A DNA stretch of 64,000 nt from DATHKG01 sp035489435 (GCA_035489435.1 DATHKG010000166.1); one strand, 5' to 3'. Shown: positions 52,677-61,167, numbered from the stretch's first letter. Notes: a model not told the origin generated them from the letters alone. Numbers and translations are program-made.

Positions 52677-54326
52677 TTATTTTTTTATGATATACCAGTT
52701 GCTGCCGTCTGTTTGTAATGTTACATAAGTCCAGTCATTGTATATTATATAATTAGCTCCACCGTCAATTGTAGCAGCTGTAGGAGTAATGGTCAATTGG
52801 TTGTCGATACCTCCGATTCCAATTTTTTTGATAGTATAGATTCTGCCCGCAAAAGTACCAGGGTTAGGGAGCGTTAAGATAATAGGTGCTGAACTAGTGT
52901 TTGCAAGAATAGTATTATCAGTAGCAGCAGCAGTATAATTTGTTGTGACGGTTTTGATTGCCATTGCAATTGAACCTTCAACCTGAACTGTTGAATTCGC
53001 GCTGCCGGTTGACCCTATAAGCATGGCTTTATTAGCAACTACGCTATCTTTAAATGTCTTGGTACCAGCGAATGCCTGGCTCGTTGTACTAACCACACCA
53101 CGGGCTGTAGCAGCTGCATCCGGAACATTAATGAAAACACTGTCATCATTATTTGTGCTGACGCTAAGATCAGTGCCACTTTTAGTGAAAGCAAAAGCCT
53201 GTGCGGTATCACGGTTGCCGTTAATACTACGGATTGCATTTCCGAAAGCCGCTGCACTAACCTGGCGTTTTTCAACCAAGCCGTTGCTGATAACAAGCAC
53301 TGAATCTGCACTACTGTTATTTGCAACTGTTTTTAAAGTAAGACTACCGTTCACAGTAGCGTTATTGTTGAAGGTTTTATCTCCGCCAAAAGTCTGCGCT
53401 CCTGCTGTTACAATACCAGGGTTTGTTGCATCAGCCGGATGAAGAATAATCTGGCGGGATGTACTGTCTATTACAATAGAAGCACCATTAACATTAGAAC
53501 CTGAAGCTACCGCACCGATGGTAATAGTTTGAATAGCGCTCTGTATTTTTTGCCAGTCAGCATATGTAAGAAAGCCATAAGGTTTGTTCACACTTGAACC
53601 GTTCTGAACAGGGAGATATAAAGCGATAGTGCTGTCTGCCGCACGATTTTCTATTGCGACGGTATCGGTTGTTGTGCTTGGCGCAGCAGTGAAGCTTAAT
53701 GTTTGTTTCTGAATGCCATTGATTGCTTTTATTGCATTTTCAAAGGAAGAAGAAGACATAGTTCTTTTATAAACCGAACCATCAGCATTTAGAACAAGTA
53801 CGTCAAGTTCAGAGGTGCCGGCCGCAAGATTTTGTAATTTCACTGATCCGTCAACATTCAGCTTTGCAGTGGGATTATTTGTACCAATTCCAACATTGCC
53901 TGCAGCATCAATTCTTAAACGCTCAGTGTTGTCTGTACGGATAACAAGCGGTTGTCCATCCACTGTACCAATAAACTGGTTCGCAGGATTTGTTCCGCTA
54001 TTACCAGCCAGTGACCAGTTTGAAGTAGCTTCAGAAAGATCGGCAATCTTTTTCCACACTCCGTTACTGCGAAGTCTTAAGCTTTTATCAGTATTGAGAT
54101 AGATAATCATACCATCCGGTGGAGTGAGTGTATTGATTGCAACGGTATCGGCCAAACGTGGTAAAAGCAAACCCTGCCTGCTACTTTCCAGTTCTAAAAT
54201 AGAGGACTTTTGTATGTTGGTAGGATTGTCACCAATTTTCAGCTGTGCGTTTGCCACCATGGCTGTCCCCAACAATAAGAGAAATACAAAAAGGGATTTT
54301 GATTTAAGGAGTAAATTTGAGGTCAT
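52677..54326 (-). CDS. Secreted tail-fibre-like beta-repeat protein (paralog 1)
   Basis: The 549-residue protein has a signal peptide (about 1-27, ending VANAQ), then LKIGDNPTNIQKSSILELESSRQGLLLPRLADT, the same opening as the downstream paralog. RLRIDAAGNVGIGTNNPTAKLNVDG and repeats such as AQTFGGDKTFNNNATVNGSL and SQAFAGTKTFKDSVVANKAM recall tail-fibre shaft repeats. The C-terminus NQLTITPTAATIDGGANYIIYNDWTYVTLQTDG is a beta domain used as a fibre head. No cysteines or enzyme motifs. It is the first gene of the operon; 90 bases separate it from paralog 2. Confidence 0.82.
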   Translation of the reverse strand: MTSNLLLKSKSLFVFLLLLGTAMVANAQLKIGDNPTNIQKSSILELESSRQGLLLPRLADTVAINTLTPPDGMIIYLNTDKSLRLRSNGVWKKIADLSEATSNWSLAGNSGTNPANQFIGTVDGQPLVIRTDNTERLRIDAAGNVGIGTNNPTAKLNVDGSVKLQNLAAGTSELDVLVLNADGSVYKRTMSSSSFENAIKAINGIQKQTLSFTAAPSTTTDTVAIENRAADSTIALYLPVQNGSSVNKPYGFLTYADWQKIQSAIQTITIGAVASGSNVNGASIVIDSTSRQIILHPADATNPGIVTAGAQTFGGDKTFNNNATVNGSLTLKTVANNSSADSVLVISNGLVEKRQVSAAAFGNAIRSINGNRDTAQAFAFTKSGTDLSVSTNNDDSVFINVPDAAATARGVVSTTSQAFAGTKTFKDSVVANKAMLIGSTGSANSTVQVEGSIAMAIKTVTTNYTAAATDNTILANTSSAPIILTLPNPGTFAGRIYTIKKIGIGGIDNQLTITPTAATIDGGANYIIYNDWTYVTLQTDGSNWYIIKK

Positions 54327-54530
54327 TTTTGGGGTTTTAAGGATATGGAATTAGGTTCCGCAAACAATAAACACATGTTATTCACAAAAATTGCAATGAA
54401 TGTTTACCCTAATAAGACAAATAAACATTAACACCTAGTCAATCAACTAAAACACATTAAAAATCTATTAAAAACCTGTCCAGCAATTTTAAATATTTCA
54501 TAGTTGATTTGCATTACATAATTGATTTAC

Positions 54531-55187
54531 ATGAAGCAGCTAATTTATTGCTACGACGCATACTGCATATGGTGTTATGGTTTCAGCCCGGTGATGCGGA
54601 AAATTACTGAGAAGTATAGGACAAGTATTCCGGTTGAAGTGTTATCAGGCGGAATGATAATCCGGAATCCCCCCAAACATATCAGCTTAACATCAGGTTA
54701 TGTTGCTGAATCATATAAACAGGTTGAAAAGGTGGCGGGTATAAGTTTTGGCTCCGATTATCTTTGGCATGTTCTGAATACGGATGATAGCGATTGGTTC
54801 CCTGATTCACGGAAACCGGCTATTGCTCTGTGTATATTCAAGGAGATGTTTCCCACGCTCCAGGTTTTTTTCATGGCGGATTTACAATTTGCATTGTTTT
54901 ATGAGGGGCGGGATCTCTGCGATAACGAAGCATATCGCCATCTGCTTGATAAATATCATATCGATCACGAAGCGTTTTACAAGAAATTGTCTTCCACTGA
55001 ATATGCAGAAATGGCGAATTATGAATTCGCCCTGGTAAAACAATTGCAGGTTAGTGGCTTTCCCGCAGTTTTCGTACAGACATCCGACACAAAGTTTCAA
55101 CTGGTTGCAAGAGGATACACAGACTTTGATACAATTGATAACAGGATAAAGCAGGTTCTGGCAACAGGTAACCAGAGCGACCAATAA
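54531..55187 (+). CDS. DsbA-family thioredoxin-fold protein
   Basis: From ATG 54531 (a TTG at 54522 is less likely) the 218-residue protein carries the redox motif CIWC at residues 12-15 in a YDAYCIWCYGFSP context, an all-helical insertion (about 55-150) and a cis-proline loop VSGFPAVFV. This matches the DsbA/FrnE-like cytoplasmic thiol oxidoreductases. No signal peptide is present, so a cytoplasmic role is more likely than periplasmic disulfide formation. It is monocistronic, convergent with the coiled-coil gene at 55259. Confidence 0.88.
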   Translation: MKQLIYCYDAYCIWCYGFSPVMRKITEKYRTSIPVEVLSGGMIIRNPPKHISLTSGYVAESYKQVEKVAGISFGSDYLWHVLNTDDSDWFPDSRKPAIALCIFKEMFPTLQVFFMADLQFALFYEGRDLCDNEAYRHLLDKYHIDHEAFYKKLSSTEYAEMANYEFALVKQLQVSGFPAVFVQTSDTKFQLVARGYTDFDTIDNRIKQVLATGNQSDQ

Positions 55188-55214
55188 AAAAAGCCGCTGG
55201 TGCTGCTGCCAGCG
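55185..55214 (-). terminator. Terminator of the 55259 gene
   Basis: On the minus strand a CGCTGG / CCAGCG hairpin (55209-55214 with 55195-55200) is followed by a T-run corresponding to 55192-55185. It overlaps the last codons of the convergent DsbA-like gene. Confidence 0.75.
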
Positions 55215-55258
55215 ACTGGCCTAAGAAATTTCTCAAGGCGATGTCGCTAACCGACGCC

Positions 55259-55534
55259 CTAAGAAACTTCAGGAACTTCCTCAAGTTTATTATCACTGGA
55301 AAACTTATCGCGGGCGGCGCTATATTCATTCTGAAGTTCTGTGGTTGATGCAAGTGCGCTATCTATCTGCTCAAAAATCTCAGGTAGTTTCTTTGCAAGA
55401 TTTGTATCGCCCAGGTTTATGTTTTCCGCTTCCAATTGTGCTATTTTTTTCACAAGAGCAGTTTCACTGTTAATAGTATCCTCCAGTTCACGAAGAATTT
55501 TATCCATTAATTTAAGTTTTTCTATTTTTTCCAT
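55259..55534 (-). CDS. Small coiled-coil protein of unknown function
   Basis: The 91-residue protein is almost wholly helical and acidic, with heptad-like leucine/isoleucine spacing from about residue 5 to 35 (LKLMDKILRELEDTI) and a second helix (LPEIFEQIDSALASTTELQ). No cysteine, signal or membrane segment. It has its own terminator at 55185. A structural or adaptor role is possible; no family is recognised. Confidence 0.65.
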   Translation of the reverse strand: MEKIEKLKLMDKILRELEDTINSETALVKKIAQLEAENINLGDTNLAKKLPEIFEQIDSALASTTELQNEYSAARDKFSSDNKLEEVPEVS

Positions 55535-55756
55535 AACATCGAATTTGTCTTTATAGCTCTAATATCGTGCCTGTTGCAATTCATTCGATATAACCCAGCT
55601 CTGCAGCCCGAAAGTCCCAACGCCTCCTATATATAATGCCTTTGAGCATTATTTTACCCAGTAAACCCAAAGACTTTTAAATAACCAGTGCCCCGATCGA
55701 TCTTCTTTATTTTTCTAAACTACTGTTTGTCCTCTATCGCCTTCGGGTTAAAATAG

Positions 55757-55789
55757 AAAAAGGCTATCTCATTTTGAGACAGCCTTTTT
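55757..55789. terminator. Bidirectional terminator downstream of the CpxP-like gene
   Basis: AAAAAGGCT-a-TCTCA (55757-55771) pairs with TGAGA-c-AGCCTTTTT (55775-55789), one internal mismatch and a TTT loop. It ends the minus-strand sigma-factor operon. Confidence 0.85.
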
Positions 55790-55811
55790 CAAAAATTCAT
55801 AGAAAACTACA

Positions 55812-56219
55812 TTATGGTTTTGCACCACCACCGCCACCACCGCGTCTTTGACGAAGCGTTGGTTCGATTTCATCTTTAAACTTTTTAAACTGATCCGCTG
55901 TCCACAATTTTTTCAGCTTCTCATCTCTTGCTGTAACCATCTTTTCATTTTCCGCTCTCATCGCATCACGATCAATCTCTCCACCGCCAGCTCTCATTTC
56001 TTCGAATCTTTTTGCCTGTGCACGATAAAATGTGGCAAAAATGGTATCAGTCTTGGTTGTCTGATCCTTATCAAGTTTCAGATCGGCAAGCTTTTCCATT
56101 GTTGTCTTAGTTCTTTCTTCTGCGGAAGGCATTTGAAATCCGCTACCACCCTGCGCATAGGTGATGCAGGTAATAACGAACATGAAAATAGCCAGAAGGC
56201 TCATTTTTGCTTTCATCAA
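55812..56219 (-). CDS. Secreted CpxP/Spy-like small protein
   Basis: The 135-residue protein has a signal peptide (about 1-22, ending CITYAQ) and a helical mature body with repeats of LxLDxxQ and WTADQFKKFKDEI, as in Spy/CpxP LTXXQ proteins that buffer misfolded proteins in the periplasm. It ends in a Gly-rich run (RRGGGGGGAKP). It is the last gene of a sigma / anti-sigma / metal-sensor-like operon, 86 bases after the 56306 gene. Confidence 0.75.
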   Translation of the reverse strand: MMKAKMSLLAIFMFVITCITYAQGGSGFQMPSAEERTKTTMEKLADLKLDKDQTTKTDTIFATFYRAQAKRFEEMRAGGGEIDRDAMRAENEKMVTARDEKLKKLWTADQFKKFKDEIEPTLRQRRGGGGGGAKP

Positions 56220-56305
56220 TATAACATTTAGTAATGAATGAATTAAGTACAGATGTTTGACGTCGTGTCTACGCTTAGGCTTGCGGGTGAGTAGTGTTAA
56301 ATGTA

Positions 56306-56821
56306 TTATTTATTGTTTTGACCTTCGCGTTTCCGATTGTTCGATCCCCGTGATGAGCCGGACATCCTTTTTATTATGATCTGCACCAGCGAATCGTATT
56401 TCGGCCTCTGCTCCGGAGTACAAACCAACCTGGAATTGCGAAAATGTTGAAATACCTGGAGATCGATCAGCTTTTGTTTTTGACCAATTTGAGAAGCTGC
56501 CGAATTAACTACCGAATCCGGTGTTTCAGGTGATTTCAGCAGAAGATAAAACTCATTTTTTGTATTTTGAAGATCTTCAAACAGGGGCTTCATCTTCTTC
56601 CAGTGTTCTTCACGAAGTTGATTTAGTTCACTCACCTGTTGAGTGTCGAGACCTACCTCTCTTTTCAGGGTTTCGGCCATGCCGTAACCAGGCTTCGAGC
56701 CGCCTGGATTATTACCCCTGCCTAATTTTGGCGAAAGAAAAAAGGCAAGTATTGCAATGTTTGTTAAGAGCAGAATTATTATAATAACTATCAGCCTTCT
56801 GCTTCTGGAACTGCTATTCAT
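56306..56821 (-). CDS. Inner-membrane anchored Spy/CpxP-like periplasmic sensor
   Basis: The 171-residue protein has one N-terminal membrane segment (about 9-31, LIVIIIILLLTNIAILAFFLS) and a periplasmic helical domain with VSELNQLREEHWKKMKPLFEDLQNTKNEF, a pattern of the heavy-metal resistance/CnrR-ZraP family. The tail is basic (RGSNNRKREGQ). Its start codon overlaps the stop of the upstream gene (TGATG), so translation is coupled. It probably senses envelope conditions for the sigma factor (inference). Confidence 0.78.
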   Translation of the reverse strand: MNSSSRSRRLIVIIIILLLTNIAILAFFLSPKLGRGNNPGGSKPGYGMAETLKREVGLDTQQVSELNQLREEHWKKMKPLFEDLQNTKNEFYLLLKSPETPDSVVNSAASQIGQKQKLIDLQVFQHFRNSRLVCTPEQRPKYDSLVQIIIKRMSGSSRGSNNRKREGQNNK

Positions 56822-57156
56822 CAGGGTTCAGCGTTTGAATAATCATAAAAGGAAGTTGATGCTATTGTGTACTCATCAACCATCGAAATATCAGACTGAT
56901 CCGCCAAATCGGCTGAAGTTCCTGATTCCCTGAAAACAACAGAAACATTTAACAAGAGGACAAAAGAAATCACACCCGCAATCACAAAAGGTTTCGTGAT
57001 ATAAGAGGTAATTGTTTCCCACAGATTCTTCTGCTCATCTTCCATCCGCGCCATTACACGGGTATAAAAAAACGGTCCGGGACTTGCCTTTTGGAGGCCA
57101 TCCAGGCTATTCATGGTTTCTTCCACACGGTATTCTATAGAATCATTTTGCTTCAT
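56821..57156 (-). CDS. Probable membrane anti-sigma factor
   Basis: The 111-residue protein has a cytoplasmic N-terminal part (about 1-50, with EETMNSLDGLQKASPGPFFYTRVMARM), one membrane segment (about 54-74, PFVIAGVISFVLLLNVSVVF) and a short periplasmic tail. Location right after an ECF sigma factor gene and this topology suggest an anti-sigma factor, though it lacks the ZAS zinc motif. It starts 40 bases after the sigma gene and is coupled to the next gene. Confidence 0.7.
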   Translation of the reverse strand: MKQNDSIEYRVEETMNSLDGLQKASPGPFFYTRVMARMEDEQKNLWETITSYITKPFVIAGVISFVLLLNVSVVFRESGTSADLADQSDISMVDEYTIASTSFYDYSNAEP

Positions 57157-57196
57157 ACACTATAATTTGACGTGAAAAGAAAATAAAACTTGTGTT

Positions 57197-57769
57197 CTAT
57201 TGATCTTGCTGATAATATTTTTCCAGGGTTTTCTTCAAATTGCTTTTGGCCCGGTGCATTAAAGACTCAACAGATGATACGGTCGTCTCCATTACTTCAC
57301 TGATTTCCTGGTAACTAAGGCCTTCGATTTTGTGAAGCGTAAATGCAATTCGCTGATTGTCAGCAAGTTGATTCACTGCTTTCATTAAGGTCGCTGACCT
57401 CTCCCTATTATCGAGAATCACACCTGGATGATTAAAATCAGGAGGATGCACAACAGCTTCATTATCGTCGGTAAAAAGATTTTTTACAAAAGCGAACCTT
57501 TTTTTCCGGTTTTTCCGACGGATGTGATCCATCGACTTGCTGATCGTTATCCGGTAAAGCCAGGTTGAAAGCTTGGATTCACCCTTAAAATGGTGGATCG
57601 ACTCATAAACCTGGACGAAAACCTCCTGGGCTACATCTTCTGCATCTTCTGCATTCTGAACGATCCCGATAGCTGTATTATAGACCAAATCCTGCCAGGC
57701 CTCGACTATTTTTTTAAAAGCAGTTTGATCACCTTGCTTTAGCTGCCCGATTAAAATCCATTCATTCAA
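57197..57769 (-). CDS. ECF-type RNA polymerase sigma factor
   Basis: The 190-residue protein has the sigma-2 region (DLVYNTAIGIVQNAEDAEDVAQEVFVQVYESIHHFKGESKLSTWLYRITISKSMDHIRR, about 28-85) and sigma-4 (ADNQRIAFTLHKIEGLSYQEISEVMETTVSSVESLMHRAKSNLKK, about 136-181). It heads a four-gene minus-strand operon with an anti-sigma-like protein and two Spy/CpxP-like periplasmic proteins, a typical envelope-stress module. A self-regulated promoter would be expected upstream near 57770-57800, but I could not define it. Confidence 0.94.
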   Translation of the reverse strand: MNEWILIGQLKQGDQTAFKKIVEAWQDLVYNTAIGIVQNAEDAEDVAQEVFVQVYESIHHFKGESKLSTWLYRITISKSMDHIRRKNRKKRFAFVKNLFTDDNEAVVHPPDFNHPGVILDNRERSATLMKAVNQLADNQRIAFTLHKIEGLSYQEISEVMETTVSSVESLMHRAKSNLKKTLEKYYQQDQ

Positions 57770-57912
57770 AGCCGAGGTTTTTGACTGTAAACGATATTAC
57801 GTAAAAAATGTGAATCGCTGCAGAGTGCTGCGGCCACGACCCGAATAATAATTTTTGGAATGCAGTTTGCCTAAATCCGATTATATTGCACGTCCTTTTA
57901 AACAAACGGAAT

Positions 57913-58605
57913 ATGGAATACGGAAAAATAATTTCAGTTACAGGAATGCCGGGATTATATGAATTGCTAAGCAGTAAAAATGACGGCGCTATTGTCCGTT
58001 CACTGGATGATAAATCTACAAAATTTGTATCCAGCCGGATCCACAACTTTTCACATCTTGAAAGCATAGAAATATATACGGTTCGTGATAATGTAAACCT
58101 GGTTGAAATATTCCAGGCAATGGATAAAAGCAGTGAAAAAATACCAGACGGTAAAGACGCTGCTGTTTTAAAAAAATACTTTGAAACGGTTTACCCTGAT
58201 ATCGATTTCGAAAGAGTATACACCAGCGATCTGAAAAAGATGGCTAAATGGCTGCAGGTTCTAAAGTCTAATGATGTGGAACTGAAATTGACGGAAGCAC
58301 CGGTAAATGATGCAACGGAGCAGAACGAAGGAAATGAAGAGCCGGTTGATGAACAGGCAATCGCAAAGCCTACTGCAAAAAAGTCAGCAAAAGATACCGC
58401 TAAAGATAGCAATGTAGCCGAAAAGGAGGCTCCCTCAAAAGCTGCCCCAACAAAAGCTCCCGCAAAGGACAAGAAAGAGCCGGTAACTGAAGATGAGGCT
58501 CCAAAGAAAAAAGCAGCACCCAAAGCAAAGAAAGAAACTGACGGAAAAGAATCAGAATCCAAAGAGCCTGTTAAAAAGAAGGCGGCTCCAAAGAAGAAAT
58601 CCTAA
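57913..58605 (+). CDS. DUF5606 protein with histone-H1-like Lys/Ala tail
   Basis: ATG at 57913 gives 230 residues beginning MEYGKIISVTGMPGLYELL, the DUF5606 start; nine extra upstream codons are rejected. The ordered domain (1-145) is followed by a long disordered tail (about 155-230) of Lys, Ala, Pro and acidic residues with KKKAAPK repeats, like histone-H1 or Hc1-type tails. DUF5606 function is unknown; the tail suggests nucleic-acid or polyanion binding. It is monocistronic. Confidence 0.85.
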   Translation: MEYGKIISVTGMPGLYELLSSKNDGAIVRSLDDKSTKFVSSRIHNFSHLESIEIYTVRDNVNLVEIFQAMDKSSEKIPDGKDAAVLKKYFETVYPDIDFERVYTSDLKKMAKWLQVLKSNDVELKLTEAPVNDATEQNEGNEEPVDEQAIAKPTAKKSAKDTAKDSNVAEKEAPSKAAPTKAPAKDKKEPVTEDEAPKKKAAPKAKKETDGKESESKEPVKKKAAPKKKS

Positions 58606-58622
58606 AATACGTTATTATTGGT

Positions 58623-58687
58623 CCCTCCTAAGCCAGTGGCTTCGGAGGGCGAAGCCCACCTATACCGAAGCCTCTGGCTTAGGAGGG
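58623..58687. repeat. Nested palindromic repeat (REP-like)
   Basis: Arms 58623-58645 and 58665-58687 are reverse complements over 22 of 23 bases. Between them GGGC-GAA-GCCC (58647-58657) forms a second hairpin. The element lies 18 bases after the DUF5606 stop and 38 before the M3 peptidase start. It has only a weak T-run, so it may be a REP-type element rather than a terminator. Confidence 0.85.
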
Positions 58688-58725
58688 TTTCTATATGATA
58701 CAGTAATACAGAACTGAATTCAAAC

Positions 58726-60450
58726 ATGGAAAAAACCTCAACAATAAAAAAACTCGAGCGCCATTTTCTTCCGAATGATTTTGTAGTGACTAACTGGGAA
58801 ATGCTGGAACCTTATTTTAAAGATCTCCTGGAAAGAGAACTTGGCACACCGGGCGACCTCGAACATTGGTTGAAAGACATTAGCGAAATGGAGGCTGTTT
58901 TGAGCGAAGATGCCTGCTGGCGGCAGATAAAGATGACCTGCGATACAGAAAACAAACAGCTCGAAGAAGCATTTAATTATTTCTGTCTTGAAATTCAACC
59001 CAAGATTCAACCTTATGCAGATAAGCTAAACAGGAAATTGGTTGAAAGCCCCCTGACATCAAAACTGGAACAAGAGAAATACTTTACCTACCTGCGTAGT
59101 GTGAAAAAAAGTATTGAACTTTTCAGGGAAGAAAATATTCCGATCCAGGCCGAGCTAAGCGTCTTACAACAACAATATGGAGTTATATCCGGTAAGATAA
59201 CGATCGAAGTTGAAGGCAAGGAATATACACTGCAGCAGGCGGCAAAATTCTTAGAAAGTCACGACCGAAAGCTGCGTGAATCGGTTTACAGGAAAATAAA
59301 TGAAAGAAGGCTTGTCGATCAAAAACCTTTGGGCGATCTTTTCACAACGCTGGTTGGAAAACGCGATCTGCTCGCTAAAAATGCTGGCTTCCAGAACTAT
59401 CGCGATTATAAATTCAAGGAGTTAGGAAGGTTTGATTATTCAAAAGAAGATTGTTACCAGTTTCACGAATCAGTGAAAAAGCATATTCTTCCGCTTGTTG
59501 ATCTCGTTTATAAAAATAAGAAAAAACAACTTGGCCTGGAGACCCTGAGACCCTGGGATCTGGAAGCACAGCCCGAAGGGATAGAGCCATTGAGACCGTT
59601 CAAAACCGGCGAAGAGTTACTGGAAAAAACTATTGCCTGTTTCTCAAAGCTTCGGCCATTTTTTGCCGATTGCCTGAAGCAGATGCATGATATGAAGCAC
59701 CTCGATCTCGACAGCCGTAAGGGAAAAGCACCGGGTGGGTATAACTGTCCGCTGGCAGAATCCGGGGCTCCTTTCATTTTTATGAACGCCGCTGGCCAGA
59801 TGAGCGATGTAACAACGATGGTTCACGAGGGCGGTCATGCTGTTCATTCCTTTCTTAGCCATTCGCTTGAATTGAGTTCGTTCAAGGAATATCCAATGGA
59901 GATAGCCGAGGTAGCCAGTATGGCCATGGAACTTTTTACTTTGGATTATCTTGATGTATTTCTTGATAACCCTGAAGACATCAAAAGAGCAACAGAGCGC
60001 CAGTTGGAAAGAGTGCTTACGATTTTCCCCTGGATAGCTACAATTGATAAGTTCCAACATTGGATTTATGAGAACCCAAATTATACTCAGGATGACCTCA
60101 CAAGTGCCTGGATAAGGATCCTCGAAGAGTTTTCATCCTCAGAAGTAGAGTTTTCAGGCCTTGAAAATTACCGCGCATCAAGCTGGCAGAGACAGTTGCA
60201 TTTATTTGAGGTACCTTTCTACTACATCGAATATGGTATCGCACAACTGGGTGCAATCGGGCTATGGATGCAGTTCAAAAACAACAAGGAAAAAGCGTTG
60301 GACAACTATATGAAAGCGCTAAAGCTGGGAGGTACTAAAACCTTACCTGAATTGTACAGAGCGGCGGGACTGGTGTTCGATTTTTCTCCTGATCATATCA
60401 GGGAGTTAACAGAGTTCGTGAGAAATGAATATAATCATACGGTTAATTAG
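58726..60450 (+). CDS. M3-family oligoendopeptidase
   Basis: The 574-residue protein has the zinc metalloprotease motif MVHEGGHAVHSF, with the HExxH histidines near residues 367 and 371, followed by the third ligand region EVASMAMELF about 25 residues later. This is the thimet/PepF oligopeptidase clan. It cleaves short peptides in the cytoplasm. No signal peptide. Length is usual for the PepF-like group of Bacteroidota. It is the only gene of its unit. Confidence 0.93.
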   Translation: MEKTSTIKKLERHFLPNDFVVTNWEMLEPYFKDLLERELGTPGDLEHWLKDISEMEAVLSEDACWRQIKMTCDTENKQLEEAFNYFCLEIQPKIQPYADKLNRKLVESPLTSKLEQEKYFTYLRSVKKSIELFREENIPIQAELSVLQQQYGVISGKITIEVEGKEYTLQQAAKFLESHDRKLRESVYRKINERRLVDQKPLGDLFTTLVGKRDLLAKNAGFQNYRDYKFKELGRFDYSKEDCYQFHESVKKHILPLVDLVYKNKKKQLGLETLRPWDLEAQPEGIEPLRPFKTGEELLEKTIACFSKLRPFFADCLKQMHDMKHLDLDSRKGKAPGGYNCPLAESGAPFIFMNAAGQMSDVTTMVHEGGHAVHSFLSHSLELSSFKEYPMEIAEVASMAMELFTLDYLDVFLDNPEDIKRATERQLERVLTIFPWIATIDKFQHWIYENPNYTQDDLTSAWIRILEEFSSSEVEFSGLENYRASSWQRQLHLFEVPFYYIEYGIAQLGAIGLWMQFKNNKEKALDNYMKALKLGGTKTLPELYRAAGLVFDFSPDHIRELTEFVRNEYNHTVN

Positions 60451-60499
60451 TGGCAAAAAAATACCCTTAACGTGGTATAGATTTATAAATCCAAGCCAT

Positions 60500-60507
60500 T
60501 ATCTTTG
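60500..60507 (+). promoter_or_regulatory. Orphan promoter -7 element in the intergenic region
   Basis: TATCTTTG matches TAnnTTTG but is followed by no plus-strand gene; a terminator stands about 80-110 bases downstream. It may drive a small RNA. The -33 box is not clear. Confidence 0.5.
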
Positions 60508-60513
60508 TAGACG

Positions 60514-60620
60514 TCTCTCAACAATCAGATAAATTAAGACTTTAAGTCTTTCAAAATAGCTACTAATCAGAGCCTTAACCAAAAGTCCCGGTGTTTCTAC
60601 ATCGGGGCTTTCTATTTTTA
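60514..60620 (+). ncRNA. Candidate small RNA
   Basis: Inferred transcript from just after TATCTTTG (60500-60507) to the hairpin terminator at 60584-60620. It contains an early hairpin AAGAC / GTCTT (60536-60540 / 60546-60550). No coding frame of note. It could instead be only the 3' region of the M3 peptidase mRNA, so confidence is low. Confidence 0.35.
60584..60620 (+). terminator. Intrinsic terminator
   Basis: Stem AGTCCCGGTGT (60584-60594) / ACATCGGGGCT (60599-60609), eleven pairs including two G-T, loop TTCT, then TTCTATTTTTA. Confidence 0.75.
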
Positions 60621-60723
60621 AACTTTTCTAAATAAGATTGTATTCATATAGTTAACCTCTGGTTAACCTCAAAACTTCCCCGGATAAGGCAAAATGGGGA
60701 ACCAGCTGCCCGATAACAATAAC

Positions 60724-61143
60724 TTAATTCTGGCAGCTTTTACAAATGCCATTAACGATCATCTGGAATTCAGTGGCTTTGAAACCTGTAGGAAGTTTTA
60801 CAGGCGGAATCGTTACATGATCAAGGCAGATAGTATTACTGCACTTGTTGCAAACGAAATGAACATGATTATCATGATGATGGCCTTTGCTACAATCATC
60901 CTTACATAGTGCATATCGAATGGAATTGTCGCTGGTTGGAATGGTATGAATTATTCCCTTGTCGAGGAAAGACTGAAGGGTTCGATAAACAGTAACGCGG
61001 TCAAATTTTTCGCCGGTCTTTTTTTCAATATCTGAATGCGCAAGCGCACCATTACTCTGTAAAAAAAGTTCAAGAATTTTTTTACGACTACCAGTTACAC
61101 TGAGCTGATTCTTTTTTAATATGTCATCGATAAAGAATTCCAT
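60724..61143 (-). CDS. Fur-family metal-responsive transcriptional regulator
   Basis: The 139-residue protein has the Fur winged-helix domain (about 8-75; SRKKILELFL, DRVTVYRTLQSFLDKG) and a metal-binding C-terminal half with CNKC (98-101) and CKSC (134-137) plus a His-rich stretch HHHDNHVHF (88-96). The pattern fits Fur or Zur; which metal it reads cannot be decided, though the neighbouring MerC-type gene with a palindromic operator favours a metal-transport circuit. A minus-strand TAACTTTA at 61151-61158 may be its -7 element. Confidence 0.9.
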   Translation of the reverse strand: MEFFIDDILKKNQLSVTGSRKKILELFLQSNGALAHSDIEKKTGEKFDRVTVYRTLQSFLDKGIIHTIPTSDNSIRYALCKDDCSKGHHHDNHVHFVCNKCSNTICLDHVTIPPVKLPTGFKATEFQMIVNGICKSCQN

Positions 61144-61167
61144 TCTTCCCTAAAGTTACAAAAATCA

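Noticed and set aside
49329..54326. Prophage tail fibre region
   Set aside because: All three proteins have signal peptides, one has a T9SS domain, and no phage structural, terminase or integrase gene is near, so these are cellular surface proteins.
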